A stretch of 64,000 nucleotides of DNA, from positions 124,001 to 188,000 of the forward strand of contig NZ_VWXD01000003.1 in the NCBI RefSeq assembly GCF_011752625.1, written 5' to 3'. The DNA is from Candidatus Pantoea formicae (GTDB taxonomy: Bacteria; Pseudomonadota; Gammaproteobacteria; Enterobacterales; Enterobacteriaceae). The notes below the pieces were generated by a model. The model saw nothing but the letters and a program-made list of their open reading frames with translations. It was not told the DNA's origin and did not search any database. A program made the translations under genes and the position numbers. Below, one piece after another: positions 16,732 to 25,984 of the stretch (the first letter of the stretch is position 1; each line of letters starts with the position of its first letter).

Positions 16732-17050
16732 ACTGTTGTGAGATTATTTTAGTGCAATTACGGATGAAGCGAAAATAGTCTTTGGTCGGCGTAATTTAAT
16801 AGATCCGTGAATAACGAGGCTATTTGATAAAGTCGCAATAATTATTTGCATCCATGGTTATTAGTGATTATGGTTGGCAACACTTTTTTACGCTTAGCGA
16901 TCATCTTCTTATAAAAACCTCTGCAAAAGAGGAGGCTTGGCTATTGCCGTCTGCCAGGAACATTAATGCAGACGATATTCAATATAATGTGGGCGGTGTC
17001 AATAAACATGAATGTTTTTTCAAACCTTTGGGATAAAGGAGACACGCAAG
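16732..17050. other. Intergenic region upstream of the TonB receptor
   Basis: 319 bp, AT-rich. It contains a partial dyad GCAA-TAATTAT-TTGC around 16836-16850 that is only loosely like a Fur box. A 60-codon open frame at 16854-17036 has no ribosome site or recognisable content and is not called. Confidence 0.4.
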
Positions 17051-19129
17051 ATGCGTCAGTCTATGGCCACACACCACGGCTATTATGTTCGTCGTAAAGC
17101 TATCAGTATTGCGATCGGTCTTTGTATCGGCATTTCAGGTGCCGCTGCCGCAGAAAACGATACGGAAGAAGCGACCAAAAGCCGTGAACGTAATTATCAG
17201 GACGAACAGGAACTGGTGGTGACAGGCGAGAAAACGGAACGATCCATTTTTGATACCGGATCAAGCGTTGAAGTTTTTGACAGCCGGCGTATGGATGCGC
17301 TGCCAGGCGCAAACACCGTCAATGATTTGCTCCGTATGACCGCCAACACCGTGGATGTCGGTATCGGTAATGACCTGCCAACCGTGCGGGGTGTTGACGG
17401 TTCAGGCCCTTCCACTGGCGCGGGGGCTTTTCTTAGCGGAACTCGTCCGCGTCTCGGTTTATCGCTCGATGGTCGAGCGCTCACCTATAACGAACAGGCC
17501 TACGGACCGCAATCATTGTGGGATCTAGATCGCGTTGAGGTCTTCCGTGGACCGCAAAGTTACATTCAGGGCCGCAATGCCATCGCGGGTGCCATTGTCA
17601 TGACCACCAAAGATCCCAGCTTTGAATGGGAGAGTGCGCTTAAAGGTGGCTTAGGTAATCAGCACGCATCGCAACTGGCCGCCATGGCGAGTGGACCGCT
17701 GATTGATGAGCAACTGGCGTTCCGTGTCAGTGTCGATCGCCAACGCCGCCGCAGCGACATCGATCTACCGGCTTATACACCGGTGGGTGATCCCCGCGAG
17801 GTGCAGACCACCAATGCGCGCGCTAAATTGCTGCTGAATCCAGCAGGGTTACGCGATGTCACCACCAAGCTCACGTTTAATCACTCGGATGCCGGTGCGC
17901 CGCAAAATGAGAGCCTCAACCCGATGCCGCATCCCACTAACTCCCGTTATGAATGGCGGCGACCGGTATTTAAAAGCAACGTCAATAGTGGCATCTGGGA
18001 CGTGGCGTGGGAGGCCAGTCCCACTTTGCGGCTCGAGAATAAGCTGATTTATACCGGCTTCAATATCAATCGCTACACCGCACTCACTCAGCCGCATGCA
18101 AAAATTGATGGGCGCGAGGTCCACGTAGAGCCGGTGCTGCATTTTGGTGACGGTGACAGTCGTCTGCGCGGTTTGGCAGGGCTGCGTTACTTTGATGCTT
18201 CACAAGACGAATCGGTTTATATCTTCGGGGGTTCGACCTTCAAAGACTCGACGCGCACGAGCTCCGCCTACGCAGAGATGACCTACGGCGTCACGCCGCA
18301 GGTGGATATCACCGCCGCCAGCCGTCTTGAGAGTGAGCATCGCCGGCGTGTGGGCGGTAGCAACAGTGTGCGTGTTGATCTGGATGAGACCTATAACGTT
18401 TTCCTACCGAAACTGGATCTCGCCTGGAAGCCGCAGCCTGGCCAGACCTACGGTGCCCGCATTGCCCGAGGTTATAACGCCGGTGGCGCGGGTATCACCC
18501 TCAGCGCGCCAATCACCAGCTACACCTACGACTCAGAATATGTATGGAACTACGAGTTGTATAGCCGTCATCAAGCCACTGAGAATCTGGTGCTCACCAG
18601 TAATATTTTCTATAACGATTATAAGGACATGCAGCTCCCGTATTATCTTGCGAGCGGTTCGTCAGTGATTCGCAATGCCGATAAAGTCGAAACCTACGGC
18701 GCGGAACTGGGAGCCAACTGGACCCCGCGTTGGGATCTGAATCTGTTCGGCAATGTCGGTTTACTGAAAACCAAAATTAAGAAGTTTGCGGATAGCGGCG
18801 TCGAAGGACATGAACTGGCTCGTGCTCCAGCTTATACCGCCAATCTCGGGGCAACCTGGCAAGTCGCAGCGGGTTGGGAAGTGAGTGGCAACGTGGCGTT
18901 CTCGGACTCTTATTACTCCGCCTATGACAACGACTCACGCGGGCGTATTGGTTCTTACTGGTCGGCGAATGCGCAACTGGCTTACAACTTCCTCTATGGT
19001 CGCGCCACGCTGTACGCGCAAAACCTGTTTGATTCTGACCGCAAAACCATGGTCAGCGGTAATGACGTGTATGGCGCAACACTGCAACGCTCACGCATGG
19101 TGGGTGCGGCGCTGGAACTGACATTCTAA
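17051..19129 (+). CDS. TonB-dependent outer-membrane receptor
   Basis: A 692-residue receptor. A signal peptide of about 34 residues ends in GAAAAEN. A TonB box follows (QELVVTG), then a plug domain (residues about 60-180, with NDLLRMTANTVDVG and LDRVEVFRGPQSYIQGRNAI), then the 22-strand barrel ending in the terminal aromatic LELTF. Such receptors import siderophores, haem, cobalamin or other scarce compounds using TonB energy. The start at 17051 has AAGGAG; the longer frame from 17012 lacks a proper signal sequence. The next gene, 9 bp away, is a YncE-like propeller, a pairing reminiscent of E. coli yncD/yncE, but the plug is not close to YncD. The ligand is unknown. Confidence 0.88.
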   Translation: MRQSMATHHGYYVRRKAISIAIGLCIGISGAAAAENDTEEATKSRERNYQDEQELVVTGEKTERSIFDTGSSVEVFDSRRMDALPGANTVNDLLRMTANTVDVGIGNDLPTVRGVDGSGPSTGAGAFLSGTRPRLGLSLDGRALTYNEQAYGPQSLWDLDRVEVFRGPQSYIQGRNAIAGAIVMTTKDPSFEWESALKGGLGNQHASQLAAMASGPLIDEQLAFRVSVDRQRRRSDIDLPAYTPVGDPREVQTTNARAKLLLNPAGLRDVTTKLTFNHSDAGAPQNESLNPMPHPTNSRYEWRRPVFKSNVNSGIWDVAWEASPTLRLENKLIYTGFNINRYTALTQPHAKIDGREVHVEPVLHFGDGDSRLRGLAGLRYFDASQDESVYIFGGSTFKDSTRTSSAYAEMTYGVTPQVDITAASRLESEHRRRVGGSNSVRVDLDETYNVFLPKLDLAWKPQPGQTYGARIARGYNAGGAGITLSAPITSYTYDSEYVWNYELYSRHQATENLVLTSNIFYNDYKDMQLPYYLASGSSVIRNADKVETYGAELGANWTPRWDLNLFGNVGLLKTKIKKFADSGVEGHELARAPAYTANLGATWQVAAGWEVSGNVAFSDSYYSAYDNDSRGRIGSYWSANAQLAYNFLYGRATLYAQNLFDSDRKTMVSGNDVYGATLQRSRMVGAALELTF

Positions 19130-19138
19130 GGAGAGATA

Positions 19139-20311
19139 ATGAAAGGAAAAGTCATGGCTTCATTGATGCTCATCGCGAGTGTGTCCGTGAGTGCGGCAAC
19201 CGTGCGTGAAGCGCTGGCACCGGCGCTGGTAGAATTAGCCTTTAGCCCAAAGCAAAATGCACTGTTTGTTAGCGCGCCGGACTGGAAGCAGGAGGATAAA
19301 TCCCGCGTGCTGCGGCTTAATCCACTCACACTCAAAGCAGAGGCCACCATTGCGCAAAAGGTTAAAGCTTTCGGGGTGGCACTGGATGATAGCCATAACC
19401 GGCTCTATGTCAGTCAGGGGTTCAATGGTGCAGTCGGCGTAGTCGATATCGACCGTAATCAACCCCTTGGCGATATCCCCTTGCAGCCTAAAGTCAATCT
19501 GGCCGCAGCCTATCGTGATGCGGGGATTGGCGGCCAGCGCTTAGCTTATTTACTTGAAGAGTTGCAGCGCTTCGGTATCAGTGACGATTATCTGTATAAA
19601 GTCCGCGAAGTAAAATATGACGCACCGAGCGGACGCCTGTTTTTACCCGGTTTGGGCTACGGCGTGGAAAGCGTGCTATTTGTGGTGGACACTCACAAGC
19701 TGCAACTCGAAAAAGTCATTCCCGGTTTTGGTTTTTATGCCACAGGCATCGCGATTGATGAAGTGGGGCGCAGAGTATTTGTCTCCAATATGCAGGGGCA
19801 ACTGATGACCGTGAATGCCGATACATTAAAGGTGACGAAGACACAGGAAATCGAGGCCGATCAACTGTTGAATCTGGCGTATGACCCCGAGAATAACCGA
19901 CTACTTGGTGTGGATCAGGGCATTGATCGCGATAAGCCTCGCAATAACTATCTCGGTCACTCTTACACCCGTCGCAGTAGCGGACATCAGCTGTTTGCAT
20001 TCGATGCAGACAGCGGCAAGGTGCTGGCTAAGACCGATACCGATCAGGTGCCGATTGGCCTACTGCTGGATGAACAGCGGCAGCGTATTTATGTCACCAA
20101 CCGTAACGGAGTAAGGGTCGAGCAGGGCACGGGGACCGTCTCCGTATTTGATGCACGATCGTTAAAACGCCTTAAGACGCTGAACTTGCCTCCGCATCCC
20201 AACAGCCTGGCACTGGATGAAGCGAACCACGCGCTGTTTGTCACCGTTAAAAATGACGGTGCGGCCACCAAAGCGGGCAAACTGGAGAGTGTGGCGCGCA
20301 TAGATGAGTAA
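19139..20311 (+). CDS. Periplasmic YncE-like beta-propeller protein
   Basis: A 390-residue protein with an N-terminal signal peptide (MKGKVMASLMLIASVSVSAA). A seven-bladed propeller with YVTN-type repeats follows (RLYVSQGFNGAVGVVDIDRN; RVFVSNMQGQLMTVNADTL; RIYVTNRNGVRVEQGTG; and NSLALDEANHALFVTVK near the end). It is like E. coli YncE but about 35 residues longer, with an insertion around residues 120-160 (AAAYRDAGIGGQRLAYLLEE). AAGGAG lies before the start, 9 bp after the receptor stop, so the two are co-transcribed. It probably works with the receptor in the periplasm, but its role is not established even in E. coli. Confidence 0.8.
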   Translation: MKGKVMASLMLIASVSVSAATVREALAPALVELAFSPKQNALFVSAPDWKQEDKSRVLRLNPLTLKAEATIAQKVKAFGVALDDSHNRLYVSQGFNGAVGVVDIDRNQPLGDIPLQPKVNLAAAYRDAGIGGQRLAYLLEELQRFGISDDYLYKVREVKYDAPSGRLFLPGLGYGVESVLFVVDTHKLQLEKVIPGFGFYATGIAIDEVGRRVFVSNMQGQLMTVNADTLKVTKTQEIEADQLLNLAYDPENNRLLGVDQGIDRDKPRNNYLGHSYTRRSSGHQLFAFDADSGKVLAKTDTDQVPIGLLLDEQRQRIYVTNRNGVRVEQGTGTVSVFDARSLKRLKTLNLPPHPNSLALDEANHALFVTVKNDGAATKAGKLESVARIDE

Positions 20312-20631
20312 TATGGCGAGGTCATGAATGTGTCGTAGCGGTGCGGTTTATCACGCAACCTTAGCAGCCTGACTGCTGACAGCAGCGTAATAGGCTAAAC
20401 CGCTACGATATTGGCCCTGATCTTGGTCAACGCAGAAGTTTATTATTCCTTTCCCCTGTCGCGAGAAATATTTCCATCCATCAGGGTTTGTCATGAAAAT
20501 GTCATTTAAGACTTTAAGAACAATCCTACTATCCTGATCAATTATAGTAATGACGAATACTGCATAATTGCCTGCTACGTGCTTTCAGGCGTCAATAAAA
20601 TTATTCCCATAAAGAATTTTTGAGGCGAACA
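20312..20631. other. Intergenic region with long hairpin
   Basis: 320 bp between the propeller gene and the lysozyme gene. It carries an outer 9-bp stem, TCGTAGCGG (20333-20341) with CCGCTACGA (20400-20408), closing a 76-nt palindromic stretch. The rest is AT-rich and should carry the lysozyme promoter. Nothing else was seen. Confidence 0.45.
20333..20408. repeat. Intergenic palindrome with GTAGCGG arms
   Basis: Perfect 9-bp arms TCGTAGCGG/CCGCTACGA. The inner sequence can pair further (GCGGTTTA with TAAACC). The same CGTAGCGG/CCGCTACG arms occur at 33007-33044, so this looks like a dispersed REP-like element. It may double as the terminator of the TonB receptor operon. Confidence 0.5.
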
Positions 20632-21435
20632 ATGGAAACAATAGAGGACAGTGTTGGGTTGCGCGGAGCAAATCGACCGCAAGATGTCAGATTAGTACAG
20701 AAATTATTAAACCAGAATGGTTTCCCGCAATTACAAGTCGATGGAATTTGCGGAAATAACACCACTAAAGCGATTATCACCTACCAGAAACATTTTTATC
20801 ACCATCCCGATGGTCTGGTGTCACCCGGTAAAAAAACACTCACTCAGTTAACCTCTGGACAACGCAGCGCACTGCCACGCGCACACGGTTCCACGGGGAG
20901 CAATCCGAAGGGTGCGCGCAAAAATCCAAAGACGATGTACCCGAGTTATCAAGTGCTTAAGTTAATGATGCAATATGAACAACTGCATACGCTGCCCTAT
21001 GACGATCACTCGTCAAGCACCATCAGCAACTGGACGGCGGGAGCCACCATTGGCTACGGACATTGGATAAGTCGCCAAAGTGAATTCGATCAGTTTAAAG
21101 ATGGCATTTCAGAGCAGGCAGCAGAAACACTCTTCTCCCAGGATTTAAAACGGTTCGTCGATGCCGTGCGTAATTATGTCAAAGTATCTCTGACGCAAAA
21201 TGAATTTGATGCATTAGTGATGCTGGCATTTAATATTGGCACGCGAGATAATCTGAACCATAAAGGATTGTATTACTCGACGGCGTTGAAAGTGATTAAT
21301 GGCGAATCACCGGAGGATTTGGATCGCGCATGGATGCAGTTTGTCTATTCGCGTGGAGTACGCATGAAGGGATTAGTGAATCGCAGAAAAAGCGAATTGA
21401 ACGTTTATCACAAAGGAATTTATATCAAATTATGA
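20632..21435 (+). CDS. Peptidoglycan-binding GH24 lysozyme, putative T6SS effector
   Basis: A 267-residue protein without a signal peptide. Residues about 8-75 are a PG_binding_1 domain (VRLVQKLLNQNGFPQLQVDG). Residues about 105-260 are a T4-type lysozyme with Glu116, Asp125 and Thr139 in the right spacing (E-8-D, then TIGYGH), so muramidase activity in the target periplasm is expected. It has no phage neighbours such as holin or spanin. It sits at the distal end of a T6SS operon and overlaps by ATGA a small exported protein that fits an immunity role. The start at 20632 has GAGG; the TTG at 20620 is unlikely. The phage-endolysin alternative is not excluded by sequence alone. Confidence 0.82.
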   Translation: METIEDSVGLRGANRPQDVRLVQKLLNQNGFPQLQVDGICGNNTTKAIITYQKHFYHHPDGLVSPGKKTLTQLTSGQRSALPRAHGSTGSNPKGARKNPKTMYPSYQVLKLMMQYEQLHTLPYDDHSSSTISNWTAGATIGYGHWISRQSEFDQFKDGISEQAAETLFSQDLKRFVDAVRNYVKVSLTQNEFDALVMLAFNIGTRDNLNHKGLYYSTALKVINGESPEDLDRAWMQFVYSRGVRMKGLVNRRKSELNVYHKGIYIKL

Positions 21436-21830
21436 AAAAGCTCCTCGCTTTATCACTGGTCTGTTTTTCATTCCACGCCATGGCGCAGACGTCTGCTACG
21501 AAAAAACCATTCTTCGACAGCAAAAGTTATCAAGTGTTTCTTGATACCAGCAAGTGCGTTGAGGGGGATGTGGAGTGTGATGGCATCGTTTACCACTCGA
21601 TCAATAAAAAGAATCACCACGAATTAACGCTTAAAGGTTCGACGCTGAATATTGGACCCTCACACGATTTTCGTGGTTACATTTTCCGCAACGGCGATTA
21701 CAGCTACGTACTATCACCGGCGGCAGGCGCGGGCAACGATGACAACCACGTCTGGACGTTGCAGGTTTCACAGCACCAAGCCCAAGGCGACAAGGTGCTG
21801 TTTAGCGAAAACGGCAACGTCGTCGAGTGA
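21432..21830 (+). CDS. Small exported protein, putative lysozyme immunity protein
   Basis: A 132-residue protein with a clear signal peptide (MKKLLALSLVCFSFHAMAQ, cleavage after AMA), so periplasmic. The mature part is short, with two cysteines (Cys42, Cys49 in KCVEGDVECD) likely to form a disulfide, and beta-strand-like content. It resembles no family I can name. Its ATG overlaps the lysozyme stop (ATGA), implying coupled translation, which is typical for an effector and its protector. It would protect the producer's cell wall. Its stop lies one base from the stop of the convergent kinase gene. Confidence 0.7.
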   Translation: MKKLLALSLVCFSFHAMAQTSATKKPFFDSKSYQVFLDTSKCVEGDVECDGIVYHSINKKNHHELTLKGSTLNIGPSHDFRGYIFRNGDYSYVLSPAAGAGNDDNHVWTLQVSQHQAQGDKVLFSENGNVVE

Positions 21831-21831
21831 A

Positions 21832-23265
21832 TTAGCTCTCGGGAGACGGCACATTCACCAACCAGGTGCCACTCCCTTCATCTATATGCAGTTTGTGCTG
21901 CCAACTCCCCCCCTCCTTGCGCGTGACCTGCAACTGATAGTCACCCGGCACTAAACTCAACCTTTTCATGCCATCCTGATCTTCCGTGCTTTGCGGCTTG
22001 CCGTTGATTTCAATCTGAGTGAGCTGGGTAGCATCCGCTGCGCGCAAATAAATCTGCGCAGGCGTAACAGGGGCAGGCGCCACAGTGGCTTTAGGTGACG
22101 GCGTCACTTTCTGCTCAGCCACCGCTACCGGCGGTTTTGTTGGGGCGACAGCAACGGGTTGAGGGCTATGGCGATTAAACCCGAGCACAGCGAGCAGGGT
22201 CACTAACCCTGCTGCCGCTATCCCGCCGCCAATCCACAGAGGACGCCGTTTGCGTGGCGGCGCGACAGCGGGTTCAGACTGCGCAACCTCCGGCACCACC
22301 AATGCAGGCAACAAGGTTTCTTCGCGCGCAATGGTCAGTTCCGGTTCTGGCGCATCGCACTGCACCTCACGGTCGTTTTCCACCAACAGATCGCGCAGGG
22401 CGACAATCGATTGTGGGCGCTGCTCGGGTTCACAGGCCAGCATCTGGTCGATGGTGCGTAGCAAGCCGCGGGAGTAGCCACTCAGCTCCCGTTCTGCCAG
22501 CGGCTGGTAGCTATCACTCAGTGAACGCACAACGCTGACCGGCGGCGCTTCGCCACATATCAGCGTATGCAACACGGCACCCAGCGCATAGATATCGGTC
22601 CAGGGGCCCTGATCGCCATCGCGGCCTTCGCTGTATTGCTCGATAGGTGCGTAGCCGGGCTTGAGCATAATTTCGGTTTTATCCGTGAGGTGGCCAATGG
22701 TTTTGCAGGCCGAACCAAAATCGAGCAGTACCGGCGAACCATCCTGCTGAATGAGGATATTGTCTGGCGCGATATCGCGATGCAAATAGTCGTGATCGTG
22801 CAGGGTTTTTAGCGCGCTGAGCAAAGGTGGCAACATGTCGCGAATCACGGTTTCACCACAGGGGGTGAAATCACGCAGGTAGCGGCTTTTCAGGGTTTCC
22901 CCCTGATAATACAGCGTTACCATATAGGCGGTGTCATTGGCTTGCCAGAAACGCAGGACATGCAGCAGATGGGGATGGTTGAAGCGGCCGAGCGTTTTAG
23001 CCTCCTGCATAAAGCTGTTCAAGCCCGCTTGGTAGAGGCGCAAAAAGCGTTCACTGCGCAACAGCAGATGATGGTTCTCATCACGTAAGGCAATGGAGGC
23101 GGGCATAAACTCTTTGATGGCGACGGTACGGTCTAATTCGCTGTCCCAGGCGCGATACACAATGCCAAAGCCACCTTCACCAATCACCTGTTGAATTTCA
23201 TACTCGTTAAAGCGGTAACCGACCGGCAATGCCTGAGACGATTTTTTGTTGCTGGCTTCACTCAT
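21832..23265 (-). CDS. ppkA: T6SS serine/threonine kinase PpkA-like
   Basis: A 477-residue membrane kinase. The cytoplasmic kinase domain (about 17-285) has an intact glycine loop (GEGGFGIVY), Lys51, HRDIAPDN with catalytic Asp164, and DFG at 182-184, so it should be active. A single transmembrane helix (about 361-381, WIGGGIAAAGLVTLLAVLGF) leads to a proline-rich stretch and a small periplasmic beta domain (about 405-477). By analogy with PpkA of Pseudomonas it phosphorylates the FHA protein TagH to switch on T6SS assembly. It is the last gene of the operon, starting 1 bp after clpV. It lacks the large von Willebrand domain of Pseudomonas PpkA. Confidence 0.88.
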   Translation of the reverse strand: MSEASNKKSSQALPVGYRFNEYEIQQVIGEGGFGIVYRAWDSELDRTVAIKEFMPASIALRDENHHLLLRSERFLRLYQAGLNSFMQEAKTLGRFNHPHLLHVLRFWQANDTAYMVTLYYQGETLKSRYLRDFTPCGETVIRDMLPPLLSALKTLHDHDYLHRDIAPDNILIQQDGSPVLLDFGSACKTIGHLTDKTEIMLKPGYAPIEQYSEGRDGDQGPWTDIYALGAVLHTLICGEAPPVSVVRSLSDSYQPLAERELSGYSRGLLRTIDQMLACEPEQRPQSIVALRDLLVENDREVQCDAPEPELTIAREETLLPALVVPEVAQSEPAVAPPRKRRPLWIGGGIAAAGLVTLLAVLGFNRHSPQPVAVAPTKPPVAVAEQKVTPSPKATVAPAPVTPAQIYLRAADATQLTQIEINGKPQSTEDQDGMKRLSLVPGDYQLQVTRKEGGSWQHKLHIDEGSGTWLVNVPSPES

Positions 23266-23266
23266 G

Positions 23267-25882
23267 TTAGCTCTCCGAACTGAAGCGCAATTGGAATGCT
23301 GCCTGGCAGTAATCCACCTGCAATGCGCGTGGCGTGGTTGCCGGAGCTTCACTTAACAACTGGCAGCTGATTAGCGGCAATAGCGTCTGTGACAGCACTG
23401 CATCGACCATCCGTCCACCGGATTCCCCCTCTGTGCAGCGTTGCATGATCTGTTGAGCCACTGCTGGAGTGAATTCCGCCGTGATGGCATGGCGTTCAAG
23501 CAAGCGTTGTTGAATTTTTGCCAGACGCAGATCGATGATGCGAATAAGCATGGCGTCGCTCAGCGGGACATAAGGGATCACCGATAAGCGACCTAACAGA
23601 GCGGCGGGAAACACCTCACGGAGCGGTGCGCGCAGCAGGGCATTTAACGACTCCGCGTCGGATGGGTGGCTGTTATCGGAGCAAGTAGCCGCTATTTCAT
23701 CACTGCCGATATTAGAGGTGAGAATGATCACCGTATTACGGAAATCGATACGGCGCCCCTCACCATCTTCCATCCAGCCTTTATCGAATACCTGGAAGAA
23801 GATTTCATGGACGTCAGGATGCGCTTTTTCGATCTCATCCAGCAGCACCACACTGTAGGGACGACGGCGTACGGCCTCAGTCAGCACACCGCCTTCGCCA
23901 TAACCGACGTAGCCAGGCGGTGCGCCTTTGAGAGTGGAAACACTGTGCGACTCCTGGAATTCACTCATGTTGATGGTGATTAAATTCTGTTCACCGCCGT
24001 ACAGCGTCTCAGCCAGCGCCAGTGCGGTCTCGGTTTTGCCGGTGCCTGAAGGGCCACACAGCATAAAAACGCCAATCGGTTTGCCGGGATCGTCAAGTCC
24101 AGCCCGCGAGGTTTGGATGCGCTGCGCGATGGCACTCAGCGCGTACTGCTGGCCAATAACCCGATTTGCCAGCGTAGCGGCGAGATTCAGCACGGCATCG
24201 CGCTCACTCTGCAACATGCGACCCAGCGGGATGCCGGTCCAGTCAGCCACCACGCTGGCTACCACGCTGCTATCCACTGCCGGGTAGGTTAAAGGTGTGT
24301 CGCCCTGCAGTTGGTCTAACTGTTGTTGCAATGCCTGATAACGTGCACGACGTTCCGCGTCTTCATCGGCGAGCAACTCAGCGCGCAGCGCACTCAGTTG
24401 CTGTGTTAACGCGAGGGCTTGCTGCCAGCGCAGATCTAATTGCTGCTCTTCGTCTTGCAACACGGCTTGCTGTTGTTGGGCATTGGCAATCCGTGTCGCC
24501 GCTGAGTCAAAGCCGAGGCGTGCTTCGCGTTCGGCAATCTCGATTTCCAGTTGCAGTGCGGCGAGCTGCTGTCGACAAAAGGCCAACTGTGGCGGTTGAT
24601 GGTGCAAGCTCACGGCCACGCGCGCGCAGGCGGTATCCAGTAGTGCAATGGCTTTATCCGGTAGCTGGCGGGCAGGGATGTAGCGTTGGGAAAGGCGCAC
24701 GGCACTCTGTAATGCTTCATCCAGCAGGAGCACCTGATGGTGCTGTGATAACGGTTTGGCCAAATGACGCAGCATGAGAATGGCGGTTGGCTCATCCGGC
24801 TCGGCCACCTGCACGGGCTGAAAACGCCGCGTCAGCGCCGGGTCTTTCTCAATATATTTTTTATATTCTGCCCAAGTGGTGGCACCCACGGTACGCAGTT
24901 GGCCACGCGCCAATGCTGGTTTCAACAGGTTGGCCGCATCGCCTGTGCCTTGCTGACCACCTGCGCCGACCAGCGTGTGAATCTCATCAATAAACAACAC
25001 AATCGGCTGCGGGCTGGATTGAACTTGATTGATCACCGCTTGCAGGCGCGCTTCAAATTCTCCCTTGACCGATGCACCGGCTTGCAACAGGCCGATATCC
25101 AGTAGCCAAAGCTGCACCTGTTGTAGCGGTGGTGGCACCTTGCCACTGGCAATGCACTGCGCCAGGCCCTCGGCCAACGCGGTTTTTCCGACCCCGGCCT
25201 CACCGGTAAGCAGAGGATTGTTCTGGCGACGTCGTAATAAAATATCCACCATCTGACGAATTTCATCATCGCGACCGACAACGGGATCGATATTGCCGGC
25301 GCGCGCTTCGGCAGTGAGATCGCGACCATATTTTGCTAACACATGCTCACCGGTTGCGGGAACGGCAGTAGTTTTCGTGACGTTGTCACTTGAGGTAGTG
25401 GAATGTTCATCACTGCCCTGGACGAAATCACTGAAGCTTTCCAGCAGGCGATCGGCGCTGATACGGCCAAATTCGCTGGAGATAGCTATCAAAACGTGAC
25501 GTAGCGCGACGGTTTTCAATAAGGCGAGCAGCAGATGGCCTCCACGAATCTGTGTTTCGCCGACGCTGAGTGAGCAATATATCCACGCGCGCTCGACGGC
25601 GTTATCAATGTGCTCAGCAAGGTCTGCCACCGCGCTGGCACCGCGCGGCAGACGATCTAATGCCTGTAACAGGTCAGCACCCAGTTGACGTTCATCGATT
25701 TCAAAGCGACGCGCAATCTGCTGTAAGTCACTGTTCGGCTGTTGCCAGAGCTGATGTAGCCAATGCACCACTTCGACATAGGGATTACCGCGCAGTTTGC
25801 AAAACGCGGTCGCGCTTTCCAGTGACGTAAACAGAGTGCGATTCAATTTGCTAAACAGTACGTTGCGACGGATATCTGACAT
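23267..25882 (-). CDS. clpV: T6SS AAA+ ATPase ClpV (TssH)
   Basis: An 871-residue hexameric ATPase that disassembles contracted TssB/TssC sheaths. Residues about 1-150 are the ClpV N-domain that grips TssC. The first AAA domain has GEAGVGKT at 227-234 and [10 protein letters not shown] coiled-coil middle region follows ([20 protein letters not shown]). The second AAA domain has GPSGTGKT near 610 and [11 protein letters not shown]. Key residues are intact. It lies between tssG and ppkA; a 102-bp gap from tssG holds a palindrome. Confidence 0.95.
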   Translation of the reverse strand: MSDIRRNVLFSKLNRTLFTSLESATAFCKLRGNPYVEVVHWLHQLWQQPNSDLQQIARRFEIDERQLGADLLQALDRLPRGASAVADLAEHIDNAVERAWIYCSLSVGETQIRGGHLLLALLKTVALRHVLIAISSEFGRISADRLLESFSDFVQGSDEHSTTSSDNVTKTTAVPATGEHVLAKYGRDLTAEARAGNIDPVVGRDDEIRQMVDILLRRRQNNPLLTGEAGVGKTALAEGLAQCIASGKVPPPLQQVQLWLLDIGLLQAGASVKGEFEARLQAVINQVQSSPQPIVLFIDEIHTLVGAGGQQGTGDAANLLKPALARGQLRTVGATTWAEYKKYIEKDPALTRRFQPVQVAEPDEPTAILMLRHLAKPLSQHHQVLLLDEALQSAVRLSQRYIPARQLPDKAIALLDTACARVAVSLHHQPPQLAFCRQQLAALQLEIEIAEREARLGFDSAATRIANAQQQQAVLQDEEQQLDLRWQQALALTQQLSALRAELLADEDAERRARYQALQQQLDQLQGDTPLTYPAVDSSVVASVVADWTGIPLGRMLQSERDAVLNLAATLANRVIGQQYALSAIAQRIQTSRAGLDDPGKPIGVFMLCGPSGTGKTETALALAETLYGGEQNLITINMSEFQESHSVSTLKGAPPGYVGYGEGGVLTEAVRRRPYSVVLLDEIEKAHPDVHEIFFQVFDKGWMEDGEGRRIDFRNTVIILTSNIGSDEIAATCSDNSHPSDAESLNALLRAPLREVFPAALLGRLSVIPYVPLSDAMLIRIIDLRLAKIQQRLLERHAITAEFTPAVAQQIMQRCTEGESGGRMVDAVLSQTLLPLISCQLLSEAPATTPRALQVDYCQAAFQLRFSSES

Positions 25883-25960
25883 GGTGTTCCCTTATTAATG
25901 TGCATATCCCAGGTCGTCATAAATGGCGACTCTGCAGGTCTGAGCGAAATGGATTCGTAG

Positions 25961-25980
25961 GGTGCGCATTTATGCGCACC
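25961..25980. repeat. Short intergenic palindrome (GGTGCGCAT type)
   Basis: GGTGCGCAT TT ATGCGCACC, a perfect 9-bp stem with a two-base loop, lies in the tssG-clpV gap. The same motif, slightly diverged, appears at 37478-37497 and about 29463-29480. It could modulate transcript ends inside the long operon. Confidence 0.6.
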
Positions 25981-25984
25981 TGGT

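Noticed and set aside
16833..16850. Fur box before the TonB receptor
   Set aside because: Only a loose dyad; too few matches to the 19-bp consensus to list as a site.
16854..17036. 60-residue open frame before the TonB receptor
   Set aside because: No ribosome binding site and no recognisable sequence; ends at the receptor's own upstream region.
20632..21830. Prophage remnant based on the T4-type lysozyme
   Set aside because: No holin, spanin, tail or integrase genes nearby, and the partner is exported and coupled; T6SS context fits better, though not proven.
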